Below, in pieces: positions 35,301 to 42,129 of a stretch of DNA of 64,000 nucleotides. A model generated the notes under the pieces. It had not been told where the DNA came from, did not search any database, and worked only from the letters and a program-made list of their open reading frames with translations. Position 1 is the stretch's first letter; every line of letters begins with the position of its first letter. Source of the DNA: Desmonostoc muscorum FACHB-395 (GTDB lineage Bacteria; Cyanobacteriota; Cyanobacteriia; Cyanobacteriales; Nostocaceae); NCBI RefSeq assembly GCF_014698035.1, contig NZ_JACJSF010000030.1, forward strand, positions 1-64,000. Direction: 5' to 3'. A program made the position numbers and the translations under genes.

Positions 35301-35777
35301 AAAGGAATTTCTTCAAACTCTACCTCCGCCAAAAAAAATCCTCCGCCAAAAGACTCTAGTCGCGTTCAGCAACCAGCTACTCCTAGTTACAACCAGCAAA
35401 TTTCGCCTCCAGCGCCAGTACCACAGCCAGCAACGCCAGCACCAGCACCATTCAAAACCGAGCCGCTAGCAAAAAATGGAAATGGGGTAAATGGAAATGG
35501 AATAAATGGAAATGGAAATGGAATAAATGGAAATGGAGTAAATGGAAATGGAGTAAATGGAAATGGGGCAAATAGAAATGGGGCGCAAACTTTGCCTCCA
35601 CCGCCACAACGAACACCTGCACCTGATTGGGAAATTGATGAAGTAGCGATCGCTGCTCAACGTCTAGCAGAATTCTTCAACGGACAAATTATCCGTTTCA
35701 CTGAGGATTCAACAGAATTCTCCGATTCCATAGCTACACCTGAATGGGTAGAGGAATCAGAAGTTGATGATGAGTGA
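32376..35777 (+). CDS. dnaX: DNA polymerase III gamma/tau subunit with an intein
   Basis: The clamp-loader ATPase. From ATG 32376 (a TTG at 32349 also opens the frame) the precursor is 1133 residues; removal of a 430-residue intein (130-559) leaves 703. Walker A is GPRGTGKT (45-52), the zinc site CLKSDRPTAEPCGVCDVC follows, and the intein splits Walker B, KVYVIDE|CHMLS. After it come the SRC sensor region TTDPQRVLPTIISRC and domain III. The C-terminal tau extension is Pro/Gln-rich, with an Asn-Gly repeat (35473-35580). An A8 run at 35331 may allow a gamma product. The precursor must splice to be active, since Walker B is broken by the intein. Confidence 0.95.
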   Translation: MSYEPLHHKYRPKSFAELVGQEAIATTLTNAIGTSKIAPAYLFTGPRGTGKTSSARILAKSLNCLKSDRPTAEPCGVCDVCQGITKGYALDVIEIDAASNTGVDNIRELIEKAQFAPVQCRYKVYVIDECLTGDSLVLTDEGLQRIDDPKIKDKKVLSYNDSLGKWEFKKVVRWLDQGERQTLVIKTTNREIRCTGNHLIRTNQGWLPAKDVKEGVKILSPVNGDAASSFTNLVLMDVPEDLLADTSLKAIHLGKNHTTWNLSLNKPNYSDLSVLAGAEKSSISQPFYKKKDEESSASSLVGKNIHIKKDTESGNLEQKSSLRMRQLSSQTHLDLSTEPYLEIALSVIPINTADSPDCVGHTQKSSKNGWNTKLIALKNCVQNCELQITKDTETSQLPVTPLVIPNSKMSWKSLNQMGIKSSSLWTGLIELPQKDLLGGTWMMAHSVSVHKEVHKFNCIQKDSLAQKINSLPVGLQQWDIQLQQSFTPEVVQARHTTTSRWVQAPVENGWQTLNNIPSPQWITSLETVESVHLAGVERVYDIEVADNHNFVANGLLVHNCHMLSTQAFNALLKTLEEPPRHVVFVLATTDPQRVLPTIISRCQRFDFRRIQLEAMVKHLSAIAFKESIHISPEAVTLVAQLSQGGLRDAESLLDQLGLLAGEVTPDRVWDLVGTVSEQDLLGLLNAIAQDKPEAVLDSTHKILDRGREPLILLQNLAAFYRDLLIAKTAPNRHDLVACTEQTWTALVEFAQYFDMSVILAGQEHLRKAEVQIKNSTQPRLWLEVTLLGLLPSATTNIQPQAPNIAPRVNPPAVSPSYPPAVTQNYAVSSLPVAEPQTNHNSTNHHVAIAQNQPVTSSGAVEQQTNHNSAANSVSPPTPEPVAVPVSPAIVEPVISEVVGEAEYDLTQVWQQVLANLQPKSRQEMLRQMSQLIEFDGVMARIAIKQAWYDKGKSYLPMITEAFQQTFQREIQINIEKGISSNSTSAKKNPPPKDSSRVQQPATPSYNQQISPPAPVPQPATPAPAPFKTEPLAKNGNGVNGNGINGNGNGINGNGVNGNGVNGNGANRNGAQTLPPPPQRTPAPDWEIDEVAIAAQRLAEFFNGQIIRFTEDSTEFSDSIATPEWVEESEVDDE
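32763..34052 (+). mobile_element. DnaX intein, 430 codons, with out-of-frame endonuclease
   Basis: The intein reads from Cys (CLTGDSLVLTDEGLQ, block A) through block B (CTGNHLIRTNQGWLPA) to block F (RVYDIEVADNHNFVANG) and the terminal HN followed by Cys of the extein (LLVHN|CHM). These are all residues needed for class 1 splicing: Cys1, block-B His, penultimate His, Asn and +1 Cys. N-terminal splicing part about 95 residues, C-terminal about 35. The 300 codons between are Ser/Lys-rich in this frame and resemble no protein, because that DNA encodes a homing endonuclease in another frame (32990-33985). An intein in DnaX is known from Synechocystis. Confidence 0.93.
32990..33985 (+). CDS. LAGLIDADG homing endonuclease in a different frame inside the intein
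   Basis: The 331-residue product has two LAGLIDADG motifs, GLIYGTLLGDCS (129-140, Asp138) and LAWWYMDDGSL (231-241), with both acidic residues. Before them are two probable zinc clusters: C17-x3-C21 with H41 in a SGH motif, and C69/C71/C73 with H106 in a KGH motif. The frame is shifted by -1 (+2) from dnaX. The ATG lies inside the intein's N-terminal splicing segment and the TGA inside the C-terminal one, so it overlaps functional intein codons at both ends. AGGA ten bases before the ATG could allow internal initiation. A separate protein would be free of the intein. Confidence 0.88.
   Translation: MATSKGRKRRSEDTIPCEWGCGILIYKFGIDGRTRRFVSGHQFKGNTSGQKSYDLESILKQAELLRPFCACGCGEKLDIPTFLQKKGRGIISIQSRWEKHPYKKGHGIWKLRTEKFLADAAVIQPNALGLIYGTLLGDCSISYPNKYSRFPRLCWTHSEKQQEWLEYKAYRLEELRPKLRITDNKGYGNISVTCNTACHPQLKDVLEIVKPNGDKKLVSMDWLNRITPEGLAWWYMDDGSLSLSPQGSPQIQLHTEGFSGAENQLIASWLTAMGYSVATKFYTRSSTGKTYYYIQMGASTSRKWLADLKQYSIPSMDYKFGDSRICSPRWG
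35331..35359 (+). promoter_or_regulatory. Possible slippage site making a DnaX gamma form
   Basis: Eight A residues at 35331-35338 begin a lysine codon pair in frame. If the ribosome moves back one base, or RNA polymerase adds one A, the reading continues for about seven codons and ends at TAG 35357-35359. The product, after splicing, would be about 560 residues, keeping the ATPase and oligomerisation domains but not the tau tail. E. coli uses ribosomal and Thermus transcriptional slippage at similar A runs. No stimulatory hairpin was worked out. Confidence 0.4.
35473..35580 (+). repeat. Asn-Gly coding repeat in the tau tail of dnaX
   Basis: About nine hexanucleotide-like units (AATGGA/AATGGG with AAT or GTA/ATA between) encode a run of N-G, V-N-G and I-N-G residues. 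It separates the tau linker from the conserved C-terminal segment WEIDEVAIAAQRLAEFFNGQ. Such repeats change length easily. Confidence 0.8.
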
Positions 35778-35828
35778 CAATTAAAGCATTGCGTGAAGCA
35801 CGGGGTTTAAAACCCATTCTTCTGATAA

Positions 35829-35865
35829 AAAAATGCAAAATTATTTTTGGTAATTTTGCATTTTT
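35829..35865. terminator. Terminator between dnaX and mgdA (convergent)
   Basis: AAAAATGCAAAATTA pairs with TAATTTTGCATTTTT around a 7-base loop; the arms carry A and T runs in both directions, fitting a bidirectional terminator. Confidence 0.7.
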
Positions 35866-35894
35866 AATTTTTAATTTTTAATTCCCCAAAGGGG

Positions 35895-37301
35895 CTATTC
35901 CACATGCCCCGTATGCAAGGTTTTCACCCATTTTAGGCGCTTTGGTCTTACCGACATCCGGGCAGTAGTACTGCTCATGACGACCAACCAGTGCAACATA
36001 TATAAACTGCCACGCAGGGTTTGCACCAGCATCGTAAGATATGTAGAAAGTGAGAATTTCTGATCTTGACGTATGCGCGTTAGACCTGTGTACATCCCTA
36101 CCATCGACATGGTAACGGACAAGCCTGTAATGGGACTTAACATTGGTGGACGATGACGCGCGATCGCCATCAACAAATCTGGTACTGCTGCTGTAGGTAA
36201 GATATACATAATCAGCATAAAAATCAGCAAATCCCAGCTTTTGCGAGTTCCCATGCGGTTTTTGAGAATTAAATCCCAATAATCCAGATAGCGTTGATAA
36301 CCGCCTTCTGCCCATCGGTTGCGTTGATGCCAAAGTGCGATCGCATTTGTCACACCTTCTTCTTGCACAGCTGGATGGAAAACACACTCAATATCCCACT
36401 TATCCAAATGCAAGCGGATTGTCAAATCCAAATCATCGGTAATAGTTTCCTCATTCCAGCCACCGCAGCTTTCCAAGGCTGAACGCCGGACAAATTGACC
36501 ATTACCCCGCAGTTCGCCGATACCGCCAAGGGCAGTGCGCTGTTGCTGAAACCAGGTATCAAGGGCCATTTCGGCCATTTGCCCCTTAGTCCAAAAATTA
36601 TCTTTGGCGTTGGCGATCGCTTTTCGCACCTGCACCGCCCCCACCTTTTCTCTTTGGAATAAAGGTATTACCTGTTGCAGCAAATCTGGTGTCACTTGGG
36701 CATCAGCATCAAATACTGCTATGATGTCGCCCTTTGTCAGAGGTAACACCTGATTCAACGCCCCTGATTTGCCGCCACTAGCTTCTGCTGAACGCCTTAA
36801 TACTTTCAGTTGCTCGTGTTTCTGTTCTAGTTCTGCTAATAAATGTGGCGTGCTATCACTGCTGTGATCGTCAATAATCCATACTTCATACTGCCCACCT
36901 GGATATTCCAGGTTACAAAGATTTTTGACTAATTTTGCAATTACTGCTTCTTCATTTTTCGCAGCTACTAATACAGATACAAAGGGCAAATCTCCCTGTA
37001 TTTCTTTTGGATAGCGACGAGATTTAGTAAACACGACCACCAAGGCATGAAATCCTAGAATAGTGGTCAGTCCTAGAATAAATATGGAAGCCCAAGAAAC
37101 TAAATGTAGAGCGATCGTGCCACTCCAGACGATAGTCAAGACTAGAGCTGCTTTGCCTCTACGACCTTGAAACCGGGATGGTAGAGACATAGGATCTGTC
37201 TCTAACACTGACTCCTCATCTACTGATAGGTCAGACAACAAGGAGTTGAGCGGATCAAGCTCTTGATAAGAATCTTCTTCGGGCCAGGAATTCGCTGGCA
37301 T
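35895..37301 (-). CDS. mgdA: Beta-monoglucosyldiacylglycerol synthase
   Basis: A 468-residue GT2 glycosyltransferase that makes monoglucosyldiacylglycerol from UDP-glucose, the first step of thylakoid galactolipids in cyanobacteria (Sll1377 type). After an acidic 40-residue N-terminus come two membrane helices, then the GT-A domain: SVLVAAKNEEAVIAKLV, WIIDDHSSDST, the DxD-like FDADAQVTPDLL, GNGQFVRRSALE, TDDLDLTIRLH and the QxxRW-type HQRNRWAEGGYQRY. Four C-terminal helices follow. The neighbours are not lipid genes. Start ATG 37301. Confidence 0.93.
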   Translation of the reverse strand: MPANSWPEEDSYQELDPLNSLLSDLSVDEESVLETDPMSLPSRFQGRRGKAALVLTIVWSGTIALHLVSWASIFILGLTTILGFHALVVVFTKSRRYPKEIQGDLPFVSVLVAAKNEEAVIAKLVKNLCNLEYPGGQYEVWIIDDHSSDSTPHLLAELEQKHEQLKVLRRSAEASGGKSGALNQVLPLTKGDIIAVFDADAQVTPDLLQQVIPLFQREKVGAVQVRKAIANAKDNFWTKGQMAEMALDTWFQQQRTALGGIGELRGNGQFVRRSALESCGGWNEETITDDLDLTIRLHLDKWDIECVFHPAVQEEGVTNAIALWHQRNRWAEGGYQRYLDYWDLILKNRMGTRKSWDLLIFMLIMYILPTAAVPDLLMAIARHRPPMLSPITGLSVTMSMVGMYTGLTRIRQDQKFSLSTYLTMLVQTLRGSLYMLHWLVVMSSTTARMSVRPKRLKWVKTLHTGHVE

Positions 37302-37985
37302 AGGTTAGGTTGCTTGATTCAAAAACCAGTATTTGTCTACAGTTAGTAATTTTACGGACAAATATCCCTAAGCTACTTTTCCCGATTTTAATCGGAATGG
37401 GTAAACTGCAATACCCGCTATCCCTAAGCCAAAAGCCGCCGGGACTACTTTTGTTCTGACTGTCACTCTGGGTAATTACTTAGCATTAACCACGTTTGCT
37501 ACTCTTAGACAGAGGCTTGATTCCTTTGATACCCACTTGGGCAGGAAGCTTGTAGAGTCGGAATTTCTCTAATGAGAATTCCGGTTTAGGCAAAGTGATA
37601 CCAAGGTGACAGCAGCTTATTGTTGGAAGAAACAGCAATAATAACATCCACAACTTTATAGTGTGGGTTTTTCATGTTATGTTATTGCGCCCAGCTGCGA
37701 TCAAAGTTAATGCAGCCTTATTGTAACCGAAATTTTAATATTTCTTAGCAGTAACTTCATTTATGGAGTATGAGAAGAGGCAGAGGGGCTGGGCGCGGGG
37801 AGCAGGGGACAAGAGGTGAGAACTTGAAACAAGTCTTTCCCCTTGTCCCCAATTCCCTTGTCCCCAAGTCCTCTTCCCAATTCCTACTCCCTCTTTCTAC
37901 CATGTGCTTTAGACACATCTTTTGGGAACACTACTAACATCCACTAATATCCCTAGTTGCCAACTAACTTGAGGAATATTTAACC
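37302..37985. other. Intergenic region between mgdA and the EbsA-like gene
   Basis: Divergent promoters must lie here. A hairpin CGGAATTTCTC-TAAT-GAGAATTCCG lies near 37558-37583. G/C-rich simple repeats and a 46-base hairpin repeat (37805-37850) occupy 37780-37890. I see no gene. Confidence 0.4.
37805..37850. repeat. 46-bp hairpin repeat, copy 1
   Basis: Outer arms GGGGACAAG and CTTGTCCCC, inner arms ACTTG and CAAGT around AAA. It is identical, in reverse, to 43865-43910 and differs from 59388-59433 at one base. It is embedded in GGGACAAGG-type simple repeats. Confidence 0.8.
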
Positions 37986-38360
37986 ATGTCTATTGAGCAA
38001 CTCCAGCCTGCTAATCAACAACAAGCCAGTGTTTACTTACCTTACGTCCAAGGCACTAAGCGCAATTTTTTACCCTATGCCATCAGTCTTTATCAAAAAG
38101 GGGTTTTGGAGGGACACCGAAAGATAGAAGCTAGTGAACATGTTCCCTTTGTCGCGTCTTGGAATGTTGCTACTTTACCCTCAGACTTAACCCGTTGCCG
38201 AATTCAGTTTGATGGCAATGCTGACTTGAGTTACGAACTTATGATGGCCAGTTTCGAGTTTATTAATTTTTTAATTGAAGTTATGGACAACTATAAACGC
38301 CATCGTTTGACCGATTTCTCACAACCGTTTTACCGCAAGCTACTGCGTATAGATGATTGA
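37986..38360 (+). CDS. ebsA: EbsA-like type IV pilus biogenesis protein
   Basis: A 124-residue soluble protein. MSIEQLQPANQQQASVYLPY at the start, GVLEGHRKIEASEHVPFVAS, and the end FYRKLLRID resemble the cyanobacteria-specific EbsA family. In Synechococcus elongatus EbsA forms a complex with the pilus-assembly ATPase machinery and is needed for pilus formation and biofilm self-suppression. There are no pilus genes next to it. A canonical terminator follows 8 bases after the stop. The name is given from the motif pattern and is not certain. Confidence 0.65.
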   Translation: MSIEQLQPANQQQASVYLPYVQGTKRNFLPYAISLYQKGVLEGHRKIEASEHVPFVASWNVATLPSDLTRCRIQFDGNADLSYELMMASFEFINFLIEVMDNYKRHRLTDFSQPFYRKLLRIDD

Positions 38361-38367
38361 TTAAACA

Positions 38368-38400
38368 CGAGCCGAACTAGCAAAAGTTCGGCTCGTTTTT
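38368..38400 (+). terminator. Intrinsic terminator after the EbsA-like gene
   Basis: An 11-bp stem CGAGCCGAACT/AGTTCGGCTCG with a 6-base loop is followed by TTTTT. Confidence 0.9.
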
Positions 38401-38437
38401 AAAACTATCCTGTGTGATTATAAAACTTACCAGCCTT

Positions 38438-39247
38438 TCACCTTAAAAACATCTTCTTAGGGCGGATGTCTTTTTTTCTTTTCAAAACCATACCAAAACC
38501 AGCTACCAAAAAAGTGCCGAGAACGCTAGCGGGTTCTGGAATAGAAGTTTCATCAATAGGTACTTTGATTCTTAAATTGGCCAGGGTAGCGTTAGTGATG
38601 TTCAAAGATGTTACAGTTGGCGAACCTGGGATATCAGACTGGAAATCAAAGACTGTGGGAGTTGAGCTACCATTGCGATCGCTATATCGCACTCCATATC
38701 CACTTACTTCAAAGGTGCCTTGATACTGCTTTCCGGTGTCTGGATCGGTGACAGTACCACTGTATAAGGCTTTTATGAAATTAAATTCATCCTGAACTAC
38801 TCCTTGAAATTTGGTTCCTGCTAATTGTCCTTGGTATTTATAGGGTGTCAACTGACCACCAGAGAGAACCGGCGATGTGAGAACACCATCGAACGAGGCA
38901 AAGGGAATACCTTTAAAGTCAACAAAGTAATGCAGACTTCCATCAGAGCGTGTTTCTACCTGTAAATAGTCTGACTGGTATACAGGAACATAATTAGGAT
39001 TATTATTAGTACCTAAGTTCCGGTAATAAGTTCCAGTATCATCCGTATCAATACGAGTAATACTGTTATTGAAATTGGGATTATTTCTGGGAAGTTCGAT
39101 TGTTCCTGATAATGTGCCAGTGCTTTCAATTGTGATGAATTGAGCGGCGAAAGCACTTGCTCCACTTAAAGCGATCGTCACTGCTGCTAAACAACTGCCA
39201 CTAAGAATTGTACAACCTAGCTTAATCCCTGATGAACTTACTTTCAT
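38438..39247 (-). CDS. PEP-CTERM sorting-domain secreted protein
   Basis: A 269-residue exported protein. The signal peptide is residues 1-34 (ILSGSCLAAVTIALSGASAF|AAQ). The mature part is rich in Gly, Thr and Asn and looks like a beta-rich exoprotein. The C-terminus has the PEP-CTERM signal: SIPEPASVLGTFLVAGFGMV followed by basic KRKKDIRPKK, which directs exosortase processing. The function is unknown; such proteins are linked to the extracellular matrix. The TTG at 39253 can be read, but ATG 39247 is more likely. Confidence 0.85.
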   Translation of the reverse strand: MKVSSSGIKLGCTILSGSCLAAVTIALSGASAFAAQFITIESTGTLSGTIELPRNNPNFNNSITRIDTDDTGTYYRNLGTNNNPNYVPVYQSDYLQVETRSDGSLHYFVDFKGIPFASFDGVLTSPVLSGGQLTPYKYQGQLAGTKFQGVVQDEFNFIKALYSGTVTDPDTGKQYQGTFEVSGYGVRYSDRNGSSTPTVFDFQSDIPGSPTVTSLNITNATLANLRIKVPIDETSIPEPASVLGTFLVAGFGMVLKRKKDIRPKKMFLR

Positions 39248-39381
39248 TAACAACTTGCTCCTTGAAGCGCCGATAAAAACACACCTAATGCGCTGAGATT
39301 TATTTAAAATTTTTCTCAGGCACAGTTTATTATTCCCAAGTTTGTGAAGTAAGCTTCATCGAAAAAAAGTCTTGTCAATCG

Positions 39382-39633
39382 CTATGCCAAACATCGATAT
39401 AATTCGGCATTTTTCTTCAGCACATAGTTGGTTGCTTGAGTAAACTCGCTCGTTGGCTGACTGAGCCAGTCTTCTATCCTGGCACGTAACAAATCTTCAA
39501 GCGAGATACCACTCTCTTGTGCTAATGTTTGCAGCTTCTGCAATTGTTCATCGGAAATGTTGATCGTGATGGAAGCCACAGCCTTTACTCCTTGAATGCT
39601 AGGAAAGTGTAGCATTACTGATATTTTAGGCAT
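39382..39633 (-). CDS. Ribbon-helix-helix DNA-binding protein, orphan antitoxin-like
   Basis: The 83-residue frame contains a CopG/ParD-like domain from about residue 18: VASITINISDEQLQKLQTLA followed by SGISLEDLLRARIEDWL. The tail SEFTQATNYVLKKNAELYRC is of the type that wraps a toxin. No toxin gene adjoins; the downstream side is 128 bases of spacer to the PEP-CTERM gene's start region. Real translation could begin at ATG 39615. It is probably an orphan antitoxin or a small repressor. Confidence 0.65.
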   Translation of the reverse strand: MPKISVMLHFPSIQGVKAVASITINISDEQLQKLQTLAQESGISLEDLLRARIEDWLSQPTSEFTQATNYVLKKNAELYRCLA

Positions 39634-39899
39634 TCTGGCAGGCGATCGCTATCTTTAGCGTTACTTGCGATCGCAGAACGTGTCGAAGATAATCGCTCCC
39701 GATCTGCCAAAATCTAATTAAAAAGCGATCGTAATTTATAAACACCAGTTAGTTTGCCATCTCCTCAGCCGAAAGAGTAGCAACCAACTTGAGCAACCCT
39801 TGTAACTGTTGCCCTAGCGAATGAAGACGATAGACTTTGTTATAAGAGTAATTTTTGCAAAAGCTCGAATTTCCCAACATTTCAAAGCAGGTATGGGTA

Positions 39900-41819
39900 A
39901 TGGTGCGATTAAAACCGTGGCAGTGGGTCGTGTTGGCAATCCCGATCGCGTTTATCATTATTTTCTTACTGGTAGCCGCCGGTTCACAAATTCATGCGTG
40001 GGGTATTAGTTGGATTTGGGGTGTGTTTACCCTTTTATTCGTTGGTTGGCGCTGGCTACTCGTAAAATGGACTCAACCAGCTGTTAACCAAGTAGAAGCT
40101 GTATTGGCTCAAGTTCAAGAAGAATTAGAATCGGCAGTAGAGGATACAGTTAGACCACCAGCAGGAAGTGATGTCACAAAGCTTGCAGAAACCGCACTCC
40201 AAGAGATTCTACAAGCGTCACAAAGTGATCGCCCAATTTGGGAAGACTGGCAAACTTTTTGGACGCGATGCCAGGATTTAGTTGTAGCGATCGCTCATAT
40301 CTACAATCCTCAAATTCAATATCCCCTGCTGAATATTTACGTCCCCCAGGCTTACGGGCTGATTCGGGGAACGGTGGATGATATGGATCAGTGGATGCAA
40401 AAATTATCCCCAGTTCTTAATCAGGTGACGGTTGGACAAGCATACCAAGGATATGAAGTCTACCGAAAGTTGGAACCATCGGCTCGAAAATTTTGGAAAG
40501 CTTGGAACTGGGCACAGTGGCTTTTAAATCCGGTGGCGGCGGTGGCAAAACAAGCCAGCCAGGGTTCTAGTAACCAAGCAACTCAGCAATTATTGGGGAA
40601 TTTGAATCAGTTATTTCGGGAAGCTGCCCTGAAAAACTTGTGTCGGCAAGCGATCGCACTCTACGGGCGTAGCAAATTACCAGTTTCAGCAACCGTAGTA
40701 TCAACACCAACTTTACCCAAGGCAAAAACCCAAACACTGCGAGAAATACTGACTCAAACTCAATCAGCCGAGGTAGTTGAGCAAAAACCCGTGAATATTC
40801 TGCTGGTGGGGCGCACAGGTTCAGGAAAAAGTAGCCTGATTAACACGCTATTTCAGGCAGATTTAGCAGCCGTTGATGTTTTGCCCACTACGGATCGCAT
40901 TCAAAATTATCAATGGCAAACTCAAAGTGGTGAAACCTTGACGCTTTTGGATACGCCTGGTTACGAACAAGTCAACCATGCCGATCTGCGAAACCTGGTG
41001 CTTGATTATGCTATCGATGCAGATTTGCTGCTGTTAGTCACCCCTGCCCTCGATCCTGCCCTGCAAATGGATGTAGACTTTCTGCAAGATATCAAAGCAG
41101 AAGTTGCAGATTTACCTGCGATCGCGATCGTCACTCAGGTAGATCGGTTGCGTCCCATCCGTGAATGGCAACCGCCTTATGATTGGGAATGGGGCGAACG
41201 TCCAAAAGAAGTTGCCATTCGGGAAGCTACTGAGTATCGCGCCAAATTACTGGGAAACTTCTGTAATCTAGTTCTACCAATGGTTACGGGTGACAGCAAA
41301 ACAGGGCGAGTTGCTTGGGGAGTGGAGGCGCTTTCATTGGGATTAGTAGATGCGATCGCACCTACAAAACAACTCCGTCTCGCCCGCTTTTTGCGTAATC
41401 TCGAAGCCCGTACTGTCGCCGCCGCCAAAATCATCGACCACTATACCTTCCAGATGGCGACAACACAGGGACTAACGGCATTGCTCAAAAGTCCTGTCCT
41501 CCAGTTTGTTTCTACGCTCTCAACTGGATCTCCAACCCTAGCCTATCTTCTGGCAGAGCAAATTCCTGTGGAACAGTTGCCAATTGTGATTGGCAAACTC
41601 CAAATGGCTTATGAGCTTTTCTCGCTCTTGAATACAGCTAACTCTAACCCGCTCAACTTTGAATTACTATCTCTCTGGCCGCTACTGCTAGAAAATTCCA
41701 CTTCACCCGATCGCAATGCCTGGGCATTTGGTCACGCTCTAGTCGAGTACTGGACTCAGAATCTAACGGTTGAAAAACTCCGGGAGCGATTTGAGTATTA
41801 TTTGGCGATCGCTAAATAA
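39900..41819 (+). CDS. Membrane-anchored Era/dynamin-like GTPase
   Basis: From ATG 39900 the protein is 639 residues. Two hydrophobic helices lie at about 5-50. A helical region follows to about 290. The G domain has P-loop GRTGSGKSSL, switch and G3 LLDTPGYEQ, and G4 TQVDRL (with D for specificity). The C-terminal 250 residues are helical and may contact membrane. It belongs to the YcjF/GTP-binding protein family common in cyanobacteria; the role (membrane remodelling, ion or envelope homeostasis) is unknown. The frame extends back to TTG 39855, but that part is not conserved in kind. It is monocistronic. Confidence 0.82.
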   Translation: MVRLKPWQWVVLAIPIAFIIIFLLVAAGSQIHAWGISWIWGVFTLLFVGWRWLLVKWTQPAVNQVEAVLAQVQEELESAVEDTVRPPAGSDVTKLAETALQEILQASQSDRPIWEDWQTFWTRCQDLVVAIAHIYNPQIQYPLLNIYVPQAYGLIRGTVDDMDQWMQKLSPVLNQVTVGQAYQGYEVYRKLEPSARKFWKAWNWAQWLLNPVAAVAKQASQGSSNQATQQLLGNLNQLFREAALKNLCRQAIALYGRSKLPVSATVVSTPTLPKAKTQTLREILTQTQSAEVVEQKPVNILLVGRTGSGKSSLINTLFQADLAAVDVLPTTDRIQNYQWQTQSGETLTLLDTPGYEQVNHADLRNLVLDYAIDADLLLLVTPALDPALQMDVDFLQDIKAEVADLPAIAIVTQVDRLRPIREWQPPYDWEWGERPKEVAIREATEYRAKLLGNFCNLVLPMVTGDSKTGRVAWGVEALSLGLVDAIAPTKQLRLARFLRNLEARTVAAAKIIDHYTFQMATTQGLTALLKSPVLQFVSTLSTGSPTLAYLLAEQIPVEQLPIVIGKLQMAYELFSLLNTANSNPLNFELLSLWPLLLENSTSPDRNAWAFGHALVEYWTQNLTVEKLRERFEYYLAIAK

Positions 41820-42129
41820 TTTGTCTGCCTTGAGTAAGTAATATCTGCATCTTCCATTCTGCTACGCCTAAATAGCGAATTTGCTAGCCATACTTGCTTA
41901 GTCTTATTAAGTACTATGAACTCCATTGGTACTGAGTTTTAACTAGAATATTTACTTAGTTTTTGAAAAAATTTTATACTCCTAAATAGGAAATAGGAGA
42001 ACAAAAAATGCCGTAATATCTCTTAGCTTTTAACATCAAAGTTAAGATTACGATTAAGAGTAGCTGTCTACTAAAACCTACTGCTTTAACTAAGTTTTTA
42101 CCAAACATCCTTTTTGTTCGGAGTTATTT
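41820..42129. other. Intergenic region, nothing recognised
   Basis: About 310 AT-rich bases between the GTPase and the hybrid kinase, on the same strand. It should hold the kinase promoter. No repeat, RNA gene or clear terminator is seen. Confidence 0.4.

Noticed and set aside
35878-36387. Second minus-strand open frame of 169 codons overlapping the end of mgdA
   Set aside because: Ser/Arg/Cys-rich shadow of mgdA in another frame, unlike the endonuclease case it has no recognisable motif.
39382-39633. Toxin partner for the ribbon-helix-helix protein
   Set aside because: No PIN, RelE or other toxin-like frame was found on either side.
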